Positions 11,303 to 25,800 of a DNA stretch of 64,000 nucleotides are shown here, one piece after another. This DNA comes from Crotophaga sulcirostris (lineage: Eukaryota; Chordata; Aves; Cuculiformes; Crotophagidae). The stretch is from the NCBI GenBank assembly GCA_013397455.1, contig VYZB01000343.1, positions 335,124 through 399,123 on the forward strand, read 5' to 3'. Position numbers and translations under genes: made by a program. The notes beneath the pieces were generated by a model. It searched no databases, had not been told where the DNA came from, and saw nothing but the letters and a program-made list of their open reading frames with translations. Numbering within the stretch: the stretch's first letter is position 1; each line of letters opens with the position of its first letter.

Positions 11303-14300
11303 AGAAAGTATACTTGAGTTTAATTATTAAAAACTATTAAAGTTGTATTTAACTGAGAGCGATTGCTACTAACACATCAGAGAACTGGCGAAAAATATCA
11401 CCCTGGATTCATTTCCTTTTTTAGACAGAATGAGGAAAATTGGCAATAATAATATGGTATTCACAAGCAATGATATATTTTCAGTGAGCTACCTTTAAAG
11501 AAAATAGTGAAATTAGCTCATTCTCACCTTGTTTATGCTTTATGTAATGTCATATCCTGTAGTTAGCTCTGAGGATAGATGGAAGATGAGAGAAAACAGG
11601 GGAAGAAATATTCATGTGAGAAGTGATAGGATTTATCGTAAACTGCAAGAGCAAAGGGACATTTTTGGGGCTGCCTATGGGTGGCAGCACACGTTCACTC
11701 AATGACAACCACTTTTGATAGGAAAGTTAGAAGTAGTCAACACAGATAAATTAAAGGCACTTTCTTCTTCCCCGATGATTTTTTCCATGAGCTACATGGG
11801 GTAAATCACTGAGGATCAGCAGGGCTTTCTGATGTTGTGCAAGCTAAGCATTGCTGAGCTGAGAGGGCAAAAACTATGAAAATGGTGCCTAAAAACCTTC
11901 CCATCCCAACACCTCCTGCCACAGTTATAATGTGGAACAATTCAGCCCAAAGTCCTGGACTGCTTCCTGCAGGCTTCCTTGCTTGCTGTGAACAATGACA
12001 GAAGACTTAGTCCCGGAGTTATGAGAAGCCATTCAGATGATGTGAGGTCAACACTGAGCTGGTGATTTGCCCCAAGCTTGCTGGCAGGTATGGGGCTATA
12101 AAGAAATGCAGGAAGGTGGCTGAACCTCTAGATGCTGCTAAACAGATGGGATTTGGCTGGGGCACCTCTGGAGGCTCCCCAAGAAGGATAGATTTTCAGA
12201 AGGTAACTCTCTCGGCCCTCAGTCCTGCATTTCTGAGTAGTGTCTCACATTTTTACATCAATGCTGTATAATTTTCTTCCTGCACTCTTCTATATATCTA
12301 TTTCTGTAGTAATTAGCCAGAGTTTTCCTTAGTCTCCACTGGCTCTACATCAATGCCTTGAGTCATTTGGAAAAGCTAATTCAGATCAGAAGTCATTAAC
12401 GCTTGTGGCATTTTCCAGGATATTGGTTTCAATGTGTGTATTTCCAACACAGCCTTTTTTCTCCTTAGCTTTTCCTTGTTTCCCCCTGAGGGTATCTGTA
12501 TGATTGTGGGAGTTGCTCTTTGTGGGAAGGAAGTCACTTTAGGTGTGGCACAGAAAGAGCTGCCCCAAAATCAACAGTGACTGAAAACATTCAGCTGGTC
12601 AAGCTTTTCAAATAACCCCAAAAAGAGTGAAAAAAACCCCAAACAAAACCAAACCAGAAATTAAAAGACCGCATTTGACTCATATTTAGGCAAGGTTGAA
12701 CATAACTAAAAGACCGAGTGGGAGCTGGCAGCAGAATTCTGCTCAGTGTTCTCACACCATACGAATGGACATATACAATAGTCCTTTGTCTACCTTGAAT
12801 ATTTTATAATATACATCTTACACAAAGAGAAATAATTAAGACGTAACTCTTAAATAAAAAACGACCCAGTTTCAGCATAGCCCACTTTAGGTTGCAATAA
12901 TACCTTAATTTTGCTGTTGATTCATATTTTAATGAGGAAACTATTATTGCAGTATCTTCATTGTTTAATTAAAATTATAATTAGATATTAAAATGCTAAA
13001 GCACAAAAGTAAGTTCTTGCTGAAGGGTATCCTCAGGAAAACAAAGGCTTATAAGGGTTGTTATGGCTTTGAGAAATTAGATGTGGTCACCAAATTGCAT
13101 CTGATTTTTTTTTCAATAATAATGACTTCACTAAGAACATACTGGGCTCCATAAAGAATTACTGGATTATATTTGGTAGCCTGTATAATAAAAAAGGTCA
13201 TTCTTGATAATCAGTGTCGAACTTTAGGCCTTAAACTCTATAAATCAAGCAAATCAATGGTAAAAAGCAATTACACTTAGCATTTGCATAGTGTTAAAAA
13301 ATACAGACCACAAAACTAATAAACCTTCAGGGTCCCAATTCTAATTCATTTCCTGCTCCACTACAGCATTAACAGCATTCAGTATTTCATCATTACATAT
13401 TATCTAATATTTTAAAGGCAAACAGAGACTAAAATGTGAAAATATAATAGACTCTTCTTCCAGGAAGAATATACAATAAATAAGAAACTATAGTAAGTGA
13501 AATAATTTATACAAATGAGAAAATATTCTCACTTATATTTTGGAACCAGCAAGCAGGACAACAGAAAGAGAAACTTGTGGAAGGTCTGGTCCAGAGGAGG
13601 GAAGACTAGATCCTAGCGAGGGAGCTGTGAAGATGGAGGGTAAGGAAGACGAGAGGGAAAGGAAGGATGCAGATTTGAGAGCAAATGCTGTAGTGGCTTA
13701 CAGCTCCACAGCAACTGTTATGCTTGTAATGGAGTATCCACTGTTGGGGGTAAAAGCATGAATCACATCTCTTATCATGCTCCCAGAACCTTTGCTGTGT
13801 CCTGTGATCAAGCAAACCAGGAGCCTGGTGTCGGGAGGCAGAGGAAGCGAAGCTGCACTCACGGGCCCTGCAGAGGAAATGTAGCCATGACATGCACATA
13901 CATGGTGCCGTGATTTGGTGGGACTCCTGCTTCATATTGGTGGCTACACCATGAACAGCTGTGTAGGAAGGTCCACCTGGCAGAGAGCAGAGAGAACCTG
14001 TGAAGTGAGTAGTGAGTAGAACAGAGAATGGAGGTGAGAATTGGTTTGTGGGGCTAGAAAGAAGATGTGTACTTCTGCAGAGTCCCAGGACAGGATGCAG
14101 CTGCCCAAAGGGAAACATTTATTTCACTTTAGGTTCTGTGGGATATTCAGTCCAGCCTTGTGGTTGTGCTGCAAAGGTTACCACAAATCCTGTGTCATCT
14201 GTGCAGATGTCTCTGAATCCTAGTAGGCTTCTAGTGACATTAGGTGCCTATATTTTTCTGACAGATGTATTCCTCTGGTGGGGTTGACTAAATGCTCAGC

Positions 14301-17300
14301 TCAGCTGCCTGATCCTCATTCTCTCTGAGGTGTTCAAGGGTACCTATGGGGTTAGGTGACCCAGGGCCTCCGGGAGACCTGTGTTCTTCTGGAGTAACAG
14401 CTGATGGACAGATAGGATACTGTGGCATAACTTAGGTGAAACATGAGAATGCAACTTGTATGCACCTGAACTGAGTCCTAAACATATTTAGGCAATAATG
14501 GGAGGGGTGGATATGTAGGTATCTGTATTTGGGTGCATTAGTCTTGAACTCAATCTCAAAGTAGGAATCTACCAAAACAGTTGAGATCCACTTGCTCAAA
14601 CATAGCTCAGTGTCATCTGAGAGGCCTTGGTATGTTTCAACCTTTAGCTGCTTAGCAGGACAATGATGTCCTGTAGGTCCAGTGCCATCTTGCCAGGTCT
14701 CAGGACACCTGGAATGACACTAGACTTTGATGCCCATGCTGCTCAATCTCACACAAACACGTGCAAATAGTTTCAAGCAATCCAAGAAACAGACTGGGAA
14801 GAAACCAGACTTCTGGAGTAGGATGCAAACACAAACAAAGCATGGACGCAGAGAAAACAACTGAGTGGAGACCTCATACTGACAAGCACACGGCCCCATT
14901 TAAAAAACACAAACCTCGAAGTTAGTGATGCCTGCAAAGCAGAGGACTGAACTCATTCATTCACCAATGAAAAATCCTCCCATCCCATGTTCCTTGAGTA
15001 GGAAATACGGACAAATTTGTTTGATTGCTACCAAAGAGAAGACCAGAAATTTTCTATCACATGTGCTTTCTGGTAGGGGAAGTCATGGGCTCTTTGCTGT
15101 ACTTGCACCAGTGAGGGAAGATGGCTTAGAGGTGAGATTTCTTGCCTGTACTCAACTCACTACATAGCTCTGTATTGTAGAGTTTCTTGACAAGCCTCAA
15201 TTTTGCCCAGTATTAGCAATGGAAATGTTGTTATGAATCAACATTTTTAAAAGTTTACCATTTTATTCCAGGTGATTTCTGTAATTGGTTGTCTACTAAA
15301 AATTAGAACAACAGGTATTATTCTATCCAAAGAATGAAAAATTATAAAGAAAACTTAGAAGCTAAAACAATATACAGGCTCTTTGGCATTTTTCTTTTGT
15401 GTATGACATACAAATTTAGAAATGACAGAGTCAGAAAGGAAGACTTTTTGAAAATCTTTCCAGAAGCTGATTTCTTTTGGGCTCTTTTACACTATCAATA
15501 TTTTGACTGCTAGAGACTATGCTTATGTATAATGAAATGTCTTATCCATGCAGCTCCACAAATGTAAAAGTCCAGTAAATTGAGTCCAGTATCTTTCCAG
15601 CTTTGCATCAGCAGGAGAGCTGTTGCACATTTTTGAATTTAAACTGGGCAATAGGACAAGAGATAGCAGGAGATAAGCTTTACTAGGCGGCAAGCATCAG
15701 CAACAGGATTGACAGAAAATACAAATTTTAATTGCAAAAACATACCAACAATGTCATATAAAGACATCACTGCAGTTCATACGTGGGTGTACCGAACAGT
15801 GAATATGTGTTAAATTTATCAGATTGTTTCAGAAGAAAATCAAGCAAACAAACAAAAAGGTTAGAGCTTTTGTACTGATCCTTTCAAAACAATTGGCTGA
15901 TTTTTTCTCTCACTTTTCAGAGGTACTTACATTGAATTTTTTAAAAAATTGTCTGTTCTTTACAGATACATCTTTTTGTCCCTCTGAAATATGCAAACCG
16001 CTTCATTTCAGATAGAACAAACTGTTTCATTTGAAGGAAGAGAACACTGGAAGGAAGAGGCCTGTATTAGCAGGGAGAACAAATATTGATGCTATGACCT
16101 GGACCAACACATTTGCATTGTGTTTTAGTTTAATTATGCACATTGTCTTCTCATTAGCACTAGCAGCATCTGAATAGCTGAACTGCAATCTCTTCATCTA
16201 TTGGTCATGAGAATCACTGCGTCTGGGGTGAGCTGCAACCAGTGTGCAAGCGGTCACAGTGTGACGAGGGACAAGGGGGAGAAAGGGAATATCTGCATTG
16301 CTTTCTTGCAATACTTTGGATTAAAAGGCTGCAGGTGGACAGCTGAGGCCACTGCTGGTGGTGACTTTGCACAAAGGGTCAAGTTTGCTCTTGCAGAAAA
16401 GATTACTGCTGCCTGGAGAGTGGCTCAGCATGTGATAAAGAGCAGGCTTTCTAGTAAGCAGGTAATCGAGGGGAAAGGGAAAACAGAGCAAGACTCACAT
16501 CCAGGAGAGAAACAACAGTGGGGAGCAAACACAGAGCTGAACCACTGCAAACTTTGTCCAAAGGGACCACTGACACATCACCCAGGAGGCTGTTGGATGA
16601 AGTGCCTGAGAGGACTCTGCAAGGCAGCAAGTTATTCACAGTCTGCATTCTAGCTTATACAGAATATTTTCAAAAGATATCATTTATTTTCTAATAACAG
16701 CTTCGCTTTTGAAAAGTAACACACTTTTGTTTGCTTTGTTGTGCTCCTTATAAAGCTGAGGAACAGGTGGTAAACTTTTAAAATTTTGGTCAGATTTGTG
16801 GTACCTTCCAACAGTCAGGAAGGTCCTGACATTTTGCTGAGTTTTTGGACTTTTTGGATGAAGGGAAGAGTAATGGTCAAAGGGGAGGCTGGGAACCAAA
16901 GTTTTGTCAGTCAAAATTAATTCTGAGTGAGCCAGCAAATTACTTTTTTTTTTTTAACCTGGAACTATTTCAACATTTTTTAGGGTTCTCTCCATTTAAA
17001 AAGAGCAAGTTAGAGCAGAATGGCTCACCTCTGTTGAAACTTGTTTTTTATTTATTCAGCATTGGAAAATAGTGGATGCATATGTGGAACACAATGATTA
17101 TTGACGTGAGTTTCTTGAGGTACAAATCATCAGCAGATGGAAAAATACTTCCCTCTGACAAGCATGCATGGGAGTTGCAATGAAACTAGAAAACTCATGA
17201 GTCATCAGTCAAGGCAAGAAAAATTATGAAAAGGTAACATTAAGAGGAGCACAAGCAGGCTCATCTTATGTATTCACTCAACTTGATAGTAAAAGAAAGG

Positions 17301-17527
17301 GTGATGTTTTGAAAGCATTAACATAGGTAAAATCTCTAGAAAGGAAAATAAATTCTTTGAGGATGAGATTGTTGCCTGAGCAGTTATTTCCAGCAGGAGG
17401 CATGCATGGTTCTTTGTGAGGAAGGTAACAAGTCTTGGAAAATGACAGACATCAGGTCTGAATCCTCCAGCTCATTCTTATACAAACCAAATTACCTAAG
17501 AAATTTTTTTTTGGCTTTTATTAATGA

Positions 17528-17551
17528 AATAAACAAACAAACAAACAAGCA
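17528..17551. repeat. (AAAC)n microsatellite
   Basis: About five tandem AAAC units follow a T-rich stretch, with no associated element visible. Confidence 0.8.
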
Positions 17552-18241
17552 ACTTGTGCTTTATCATCCACTAGAAGAACTTCAAGATTCAGTTGTAGCA
17601 AATGTCCAAAAGTTCCCTCTGTCTGTCAAACACCTGAATATACTCATAGCTGTGGTGGGAAACCAACTTTTTATGTAACGTCCAGTATGTTGTGACTCCA
17701 ACTAGGTTAGAAATCTTCTCATGGCCATTTGAAACATCTCTGTATAATTTTATTTGGGAAAAAATGTGTGAAAAGAACAAAATAAAGTTATTATTATATT
17801 AATGTTCACCTCATGCTGAGGATTTTCACGGTGGTTTCCATGTTGCCTATCCCAAATGCAAAGTTTCCAGTCTGCCTCAGTGCAATCTCTTAATTTTTCT
17901 CACAGTGAAATATATGTCGTGTTTTATGCAAAATAGATGTCTATCTTGACTATTTTGTACATTTCTCCTTGCAAATGAGCATATTTGAGTTTTAATATGT
18001 TAATTTCTTTCTAAAGAAAATACGGTGTAGGCAGATAATGGAACTGAATAATGTGCCTTTTCCATTTCTAACTTCTTGGATTCCATACATGTGCCAATCA
18101 GAGACCACTTGAGGAGAAACATTTGCAATATTTTAATTAATTCGATGGGTTAAAACTCAAGAATTGTGGGGCATGTCTATAAAACCTAAATGCTCTCTCC
18201 AGCAGTGCTAGTTTCTAACAGATTATTATCCCCATTGGTCC

Positions 18242-18258
18242 CATAAATAAATAAATAA
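18242..18258. repeat. (AAAT)n microsatellite
   Basis: About four AAAT/AATA units lie in tandem in AT-rich DNA. Confidence 0.7.
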
Positions 18259-21200
18259 GAATAGTTCATATTGTTTCACGGGCTTAAAATGTACTTGGCA
18301 TCATGCAATGCATGTAAATAAAGACAGTCCCTGCCACACAGAATAATTATTCTCCAATTGCGTATTCTGAATCCAATCTCTGTGGTGCTGTGCTTGCCTA
18401 AAGACGCTAAGAACCCATTTAGCCACCAAAAAGATTCAGACACCAATTTCTTTCTTTTTCTCACTTTCCTCTGTTCTTTTGGTCTTTTCTACTGTTAAAC
18501 TCTGCCCTGTTGAAACTTCCAGCTGCTTCTGCTACAACTGCATCACTCTTTTCCTTTGAACCGGTCCCCACATAACAGATATCATCCTAGAGCTGGTCTA
18601 CAGAGCCACCGACGTCTCTTCAGTTAAATTTTAAACCTCTGGTGGATACTCTACAACATGTTTATGAGGCTCTGCCAAAGTTGTTAGATAAAATAAATGT
18701 TAAATAACAAATAAAATAAAATAAATGTGATTTTGGTATCATAAAAGTAAAAGCAGTCCTTCTGATGAGCACATGGTTTCTGGAGTAACCATTAAAGTCA
18801 AAGACTTGTATGATCTGAAACACAAATGCCACAGAAATGAGACGTAAGTTATTAGTGAAATCCATTTAAAATACTGTTATATGCTTTAGCAAAGGACATT
18901 GAACAAAACAAGTAGAGTGGGGTTCTCTTCCTTGACCCAGGAAGGGATAAAGACTCAAACCCTTCACACACACTGCAGGTAAGATGAAAAGGATAAATTA
19001 AGATCTAGATCTGGATCTCTATTCCATCTGAAATCCAATTTTAAGCTGCTCTGAAGTAACAAAAATGAAACAAGTCTTTTCCTACACAAAGTCACAGAAC
19101 ATATTTAATCTAAGCCTTCCTATGTAATTGTCATTCTTTGTTATCATAGTCTCGCATTTGCTTCTTGTGAATTCCCTGTACAGCCCTATGGTTTGTTCAC
19201 CTATTCAGCTGCAGTCAAGGAGCACATGATGATGTTATGATGTTGTACAGTCACTCCACTAGAAGAAAAAGTGTTCCTTAGCAAGGAAACCTGGTAAAAT
19301 TTGACCCAAAGACACACACTGTTTCTTAACTTGCAAACAAGTAACAATGTGTCCCAGGACCCTAACAGCCCAGGGGCTTCTGCCCTTCACCACACAGCCT
19401 CTAAAAACTGTGTTTCTATACAAGGTAAACTGAGTCAGCTTCCTAAAAACGCTTAAAAATAAGGGAAAGTAAAAGCATAGCTCCAATCAGCAAACATGGA
19501 ATTAAATTACAGTTAAATGGACTGAACTTCAAGGGGTTACAAGTTCAGATGTCATTTTATTGCAGATCATACCAGCATATTTACCATTTCACCTCAATGT
19601 GGAGTAAATCTGTTCTATTATAGTGATATCATGTGGTAAACACAATAAACATGATTACTAGGTAGTTCTGGGACTAAAATCCTCCTCATTTTAGGCTGTT
19701 GCAGGTAAGTTCCTTCTCTTTCTTGTATTTCAGCTAGTGGGAAAGCAAGATGAATAAACATATATGTATAGGAGTTCCACACAGAGCATAGATGCATGTG
19801 CATAAAATCCTGTGTGAAATAAGGTTTAAGTTCAGATCTCAAAAATAAAAAATACCAAAATTCAAGGTCCCTGCATAATGTAGTTTAGACATCTTGATGA
19901 ATCATTGTGATGGTCTTCTGTTACAGACCACTTGTTTAACTAGACAAACCCTACAAGTTTTCTTTTCTCCCCAGCATTCATTCAACATCACTTCATTCCA
20001 GTAGTGCAGTTGGAAACTTAAAAGGGAAAAAAAATCACCTACAGCTTATGAAAAATGTGAAAACATAATTTTATCAATATTAGAAGCGGATAAATTCAGT
20101 TTCTTTGTGGGTACCTCCCAGGTAGACCTGTGTATCCCCACTCATCTTTTCTTTTCTTCCTAATATGTATGCCTCTGATTTCTTTGGGTCCATCTTGGGA
20201 TTAATTCCTGCTTTTCCAGCAAAACAGCATCATCTGGAGCTGGGAACAATCTGACTGTCAGCTTGTGTTTTGCTATGAGTACATCAACTTACTGAGTAAG
20301 ATACCAAGAACAACAAAATTTTCTTATAGAAGGCGACCATGTCTTTTTTAAAGGTATATGAGACTTTTTTGGGAACAAATGTTACTTCATACTGTTTTAT
20401 TTGATGTTTCAAAGGGATCTTTACTCAACACATTTAAGATATTTAATAACCCACAGGGGAATGAAATAAAATATAATACTGTATGCATAAACCACAAAAA
20501 GTACTGATTAGAGAGAGAGAAAAAATGTTTGATCAGATTGAAAAATGTACTATGAAACTGCAGAGATCTGAATTTTTTAAAAGCTTATTACCATATTGCT
20601 GTGCTCAGGGAAATGACTATACATCAATATACATTTTAATTAAAGCATAAAGTTTTAAAACTAGATTCTATTGAGTTCTTACTCAGCATAGCCAGAGGGC
20701 TCCCCTCCCTGTTTGATAAAACATGTGTTTTTACTGGCCTGGAAAGTATATTTTTCTCATGATTGCAAACAGTTATCCAATAAAATTGACCTCAAATATG
20801 AAATTCCTGTCCAGATTTGTACAATGTATATAGATGTTTTGTACATTTATTTTAGAATCTCTATAATGCTACTTGATTATTGGTATGAAAATCTGAAATT
20901 CAGCTGTGAAACTATGGAACTGCTAGATAAAAAGAGAAAGAAGTGGTGATCAAAAGAGCTCAAACAGAGGGTATAGTATTAATCTTTTTGTGAGGGTTGC
21001 AAAACACATGTCCATCTGGAAACCTGTATATGTGCATACGTGCATGATAAGCATGTTTCTTTCACTGTTTCTGTGCATATCTATACATAAACAATATTGG
21101 AAGAACACTTTTTCACATTTATGAATGAGAATGCAAAAAAGTGTGTACTCGTCCTAGTTTTAAGTTCCTAATTTTACACTGAGCTGGAAGATCATTCTCC

Positions 21201-22000
21201 CTCATGTCCCTATACAGTCAGTAGAGAAAATGAGATTTATCCTAAGAGAAACCCACAGTACCTTTTAAACAGTCTACCCCATATCAGCCTCAAAACAGAA
21301 CTTGATTTCTCTTTTTGACTGGATAAGAGATCTTTAGTTCTACAAATGTCAAAAGACTTCTAGGTTTTCCTTGTGTATAGTTACCTCCGATCTTAGCAAT
21401 ACTTTTAACTCTGCAAAGACTTCAGGTAATGAGTATATTAAGTATATCAAGTTAAGCCTAATGCTTTAATTATTGCAGGATTAAGACCTACCATAACAGG
21501 TATGTTCTGATATGAACATAGACATTAGAGGGTGTTCATGCCAATGGACATGGAGGAAGAATTCATTAATTTATTTTCCCATTTGAAACAAAATAGCAAG
21601 GCCTCGCAATAGCATCACTGATGTTTTCCCAAAAGTTCTGAACACATAAGTTCATGCAATCCTCTCAAGCTAGTTAATTTTATCTCCTCTTGTCCATCAA
21701 AATTTCAGTAATTCAGTCAGGCATCAAGATGATTCTTTACACAATAATTTGTCCAATATAAATAATACATTAAGGATAGGGAGAGATGCATTTGATCATC
21801 CATGAATAACTGATAAACTGTCATGTTCCCATATAGCTTGCTTCACACAGTTTACAAATTATTGCACACAAGTTTTCATTCCAAGAGAAAAAACAAGAGT
21901 AATATTACCCAGAACTAATTTACCATGACCATTTTACTCAAGTACATGAAATCTGCTGTTGACAAGATTTGGAAGAATCCTGTTCTATATCCTTTGGTTT

Positions 22001-22096
22001 TTGTGTTGTTTTTTTGGGGGGGTCTTTGGGCTATTAAAAAATGACCAAACAAACATTCCAACTAACCAAACAAACAAAAATCCAAACCAAACCAAG
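22001..22096. repeat. T/G-rich to A/C-rich low-complexity switch
   Basis: A T/G-rich segment (a T7 run then G7 at 22016-22022) is followed within about 15 bases by an A/C-rich segment built from CCAAACAAAC and CCAAACCAAACC words (22036-22096). The two halves are loosely complementary, so a weak fold-back is possible. No transposon ends are seen. Confidence 0.5.
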
Positions 22097-22730
22097 CTGG
22101 AAACCTGGGATTGCCTGTTTGCCTGGAATCACTCATTGCTATCTCAAATGGCTGAGGTGGGGTAGATACTGATGTCTCAGTTGCCCTTGTCCAGTTCTGA
22201 GTTTCCTGCCTCAGACAGGCAGCACTGTCCTCTGAGGACTTCCTCCAGGTGACTGAGTGGAGTGGGACTGGACCCAGTGTTTTCAACACTGAACTTTTTA
22301 AAGCGAATTTCTCCATTATTTGTCTCAGTCCTGGCAGGGATTAGGGAAATAAATATCTAAATTTGTGTTGAGCTCAGTCAAAGTGAAAATATATAATGTT
22401 AGAAAACTCTGGTACGCTAGGATACAAAGTCTGAAGACTAACTGGTTTTTTTAAGCTTAAGAATTATTGGCTTACTTCGTGTTTTTATCCCAGATATTGT
22501 ACTCGGATATCCTTCTTGGTGACTGAGGTGTGTTTGTACTCTATTCCTCACTTTCCATGTGCAAGACTGTGACTTGGTCATGGCCTGTGTCCACATAAGA
22601 CACAACTTGTGTGTTTACCTTCTCTCCATTCCCCAGTGGTGAATTTTCCATAGAATAAAATGGATAATGGGAGCTGGTGAGAAACTATGGAATGATGCAA
22701 CAAGTCTCCAGTCCAAATCCTACAATTGTA

Positions 22731-22850
22731 GAATCATAGAACGGTTTGGGTTGGAAGAGATCTTAAAGATCATCCAGTTTCACCCCTCCTCCCATGGGCA
22801 GGGACATCTTCCAGTAGATCAGGTTGTTTAAAGCCCCATCATGGCACTCA
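22731..22850 (-). mobile_element. CR1 LINE, short degraded 3' tail
   Basis: The + strand begins AGAATCATAGAACGGTTTGG, then GGTTGGAAGAGATCTTAAAGATCATC, then a block matching CCATGGGCAGGGACATCTTC and AAAGCCCCATC, all reverse complements of the CR1 3' UTR. After the CCCCATC block it jumps to sequence like GGCACTCACCAC, which in CR1 lies further upstream in the element, so an internal deletion of several tens of bases is likely. The right boundary is uncertain because the copy fades into unique DNA. It is an inactive fragment. Confidence 0.88.
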
Positions 22851-25800
22851 CCACATTGTTTCTCTCCTGCTCACAGAGGAAAGCAAGTCAGCTTACTTTC
22901 TACTGCTACCCATCACTATATGTGCTTAAATTAATTTAACACTGCCATACTGGTCTATAAAATTCCCTGATATTCCCAGGTGTCTCCTTTTTTTCAGATG
23001 ACTGCGTTGACCATTTTGCTTTAATTTTCTACATTCACACTACCTCCTCCTCAGTAGCTCTTGAATCCTTTCGTAATATAGTGTCTCAGACCTGCCTTAC
23101 ACATACAAATACAAGGCCTTAAGAAGCAGGAGGTAGTTATATGACCCTTTGGTCCCTCTCCAACAGTTTAGCTGGGCTATTCAGACAATGGCATCATTTC
23201 AAATGAGTGACTGCTGAATCTTCTGGAGTAGGCAATGACGGAAGATAGTCATGAGTAACCTGGAGGCTGAAGTGTTTCTGTAACTCTTTTGTTTGGGTAG
23301 TTTTAGAGAATGAATACATCCATTTCCTCCAGCATTGTTCCCAGTGATGGTGAAAATGGATAAGATCCCTTAAATGAAATTGTTTAGTGTGAACCGTTTA
23401 CTCAAACATGCACAATTATGTTTGGCAACATTTTGGATAAACTCTCTGCTTTGACTTTAATTGTACTTAAACTTCAATTTCTAATCTATCATATACCAAA
23501 AGGAGGAACAAAGGAGACTGACATGAGACATTTGTCAAAAATGTTTTTCAAATCACCATATGGAACCGCAATCTTGAAAAGAATTAATTTATTACAAAGC
23601 AATCGGGTTGCTGGCCTTGAAGGAAAGAAAAATCCTAAAACCAAATAAAGATAGTATACCTTCCCTCTAGCTCTGTACAGACCATGAGAAAGGACTGCAG
23701 GAACACTAGTTTAGTGTGTCAGTGTAATGATCTTAAGTTTCTTATTGCTGAGAATTTCATAGCGTTGTTGGCAGGTGTTCTGGTGATTTCAGATTTGGCA
23801 GAGAACATGAAGAGCACCCCAGCATCCTAACTAGTGGGCTGAGGACAAACTATAAGTTTAGAAAGAAACAGCAAATTTTTCAGCTTCTTCTCTTCTGTAG
23901 CGGGTACATGCTCCTGGGACTGCATCCTCTGTCTTCTTCAGGATGTGGGACACTCGATCTCCCGTTGACCTTTCTGCAAGGAGGGTTTCCCCATCGTTCA
24001 GGCCTTTGGAAAAAAAAGAAAGGGGGGAACCAAGAAAGTACAGGAGAAAGTTATTTTCTTTGGTACTTGCTACCTGCAGCAGGGATAATAGAGCCTAAAC
24101 CAGATGTTTTGAATTAGAACCTGATCTTCACTTAGTGAATGCTGACCTAACTATACTGAAATTAACCACATACCAAACTGCATGAACTGCATCCTCACAC
24201 CCAGCTCCTAATCTGCAGCTTATCTGGAGATTGAGTAAAAGATTGAAATTATTTATTCATTATTTATTGCTTAAATAAGAGCATAGCATTTCCACAGCAC
24301 CATACATATTCAAAGTAGTGTCCAAACAGGAACTGCTTAATTAATTTTTACAATACCCCCTATGAAGTAGTTAAGTAAGTTAATGGGAGTTCACAGGCTC
24401 TCAGGATTGATTACAGCAGGCAAGCAAGGAAGTGTTTTGCTAGGGCTGATGATGTGAATGGATAGATGAGGTGGGAGGGAAGGATTTGGCTTTTACAGCT
24501 CTCAAGTTTGCAAGACAAGATCTTTAAGGAACTGAAACAACTATCATCAGAGCTCAAGTTAAATCTGTCTTTTAAGAGTGACTCACATTATATTTGTTTT
24601 GTTTGGTTGGTTTTTTTAAATTCTTAGTGAAAATGTAATACTTTCATAAGAGCTAGTGCTATTATGTTTTAATGACATTCACATGGCCTTATTCCCCCAA
24701 AGAATATTTTGTTTATAACATGGGTAGCAGGCTGTGAGTGATGCTGTTAACTATTCTTCACTTTTTCTTTGGCAGCTTTCAGGCAAAATAGTAGCAATAT
24801 TACTATCACTCAACAGTGGTAATGGGGTTTTGAATGAGCTATGACATTTTAATTGGTGTCTATCATTAAAATAAAATAAAAAGGAAAAGGAAAAATAGTA
24901 ATGTAAAAGAAAGGAAGAGAAATTATGGTGATTGATGATATAAAATAAGCATGAAATGAATGGAAGACAAACAATGACCCAAAGTAAAAGAACAATTTCC
25001 CTTCTCACCCTAGATTTTTTTCAGTTAGAGTCTATTAACTTAGCTTTATAGCTTAAGAGCATATAAAGGATCCATATGAAAGAGACAAATACTGGGGCTC
25101 TGGAAATGATCAAAATATTGGTAAAAATAAAGTTAGGTTAAATCATGGTATGACCTATTTTTGGCTACAGTCACCTCCCACTCAGCAGCCAAGAATTATG
25201 TGACACTTGCTCCTTCTTTCCAGCTGGACTGTGTTGCAGTCAGAACCGTAAGAGTTGACTGTTAGTCATGGATGTAGGGAGGGAAAGTGAGTGGGTAAGA
25301 TACTTTTAGGAACAAGACTGCTGGAAAATATTGCATTAGACTTTCTTAGAAAGCTCTTCAGCATCTGAACCCATGACAGGAGAAAAGACAGAGGGGAACC
25401 TGCAAATGCAGGTTACTTAATGAATGATCTTTCCTGCTTCTAAACCTGACTCCACAGATAAATGATCTGTTTAAGGAACTGGCTTCTTCTTTTCTCACTT
25501 AGTTTCCTACTTAAGGAGAAACATTTAGTGTAGAGGTTACGTAGTAACTCAAATAACCTCTACAAATAAAAGTGTGGAAGGTTGTTCTTTTTTCTGTTTG
25601 AAGAAATTTCTTGAATTAAATAGCTTTTTGTCATGTTTGAAATTCATATGCACATTAAATTGCTGACACTCTATTCCATTTTTTTAAATTCAATCCATTC
25701 TATTTTCTCTTTCTGTTTCTTTTTTCTTGCCTAAATCACACCATTTACAGAAATCCATTAGCAGACATTTTTGATAGTCTGTAGTTTCTGCTACCTTTGA

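Larger units (their letters stand above)
11303..22730. other. Long unique AT-rich stretch, no gene recognised
   Basis: No gene or mobile element was recognised. The longest frames are 170 codons on the minus strand (13606-14118) and 150 codons on the plus strand (16201-16653). Both sit in locally GC-raised DNA, where stop codons are rarer, and neither has a family motif. Simple tracts are A/C-rich at 12630-12656, T12 at 16944-16955, AAAC repeats at 17528-17551, AAAT repeats at 18242-18258, and a G7 run at 22016-22022. A homeodomain-word cluster lies at 12.90-13.02 kb. Confidence 0.55.

Noticed and set aside
16201..16653. 150-codon open frame on the plus strand, with several Cys and Gly
   Set aside because: The cysteine spacing fits no zinc-finger or EGF pattern, a 65-codon frame overlaps it on the other strand, and local GC is raised. 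Chance is the best explanation.
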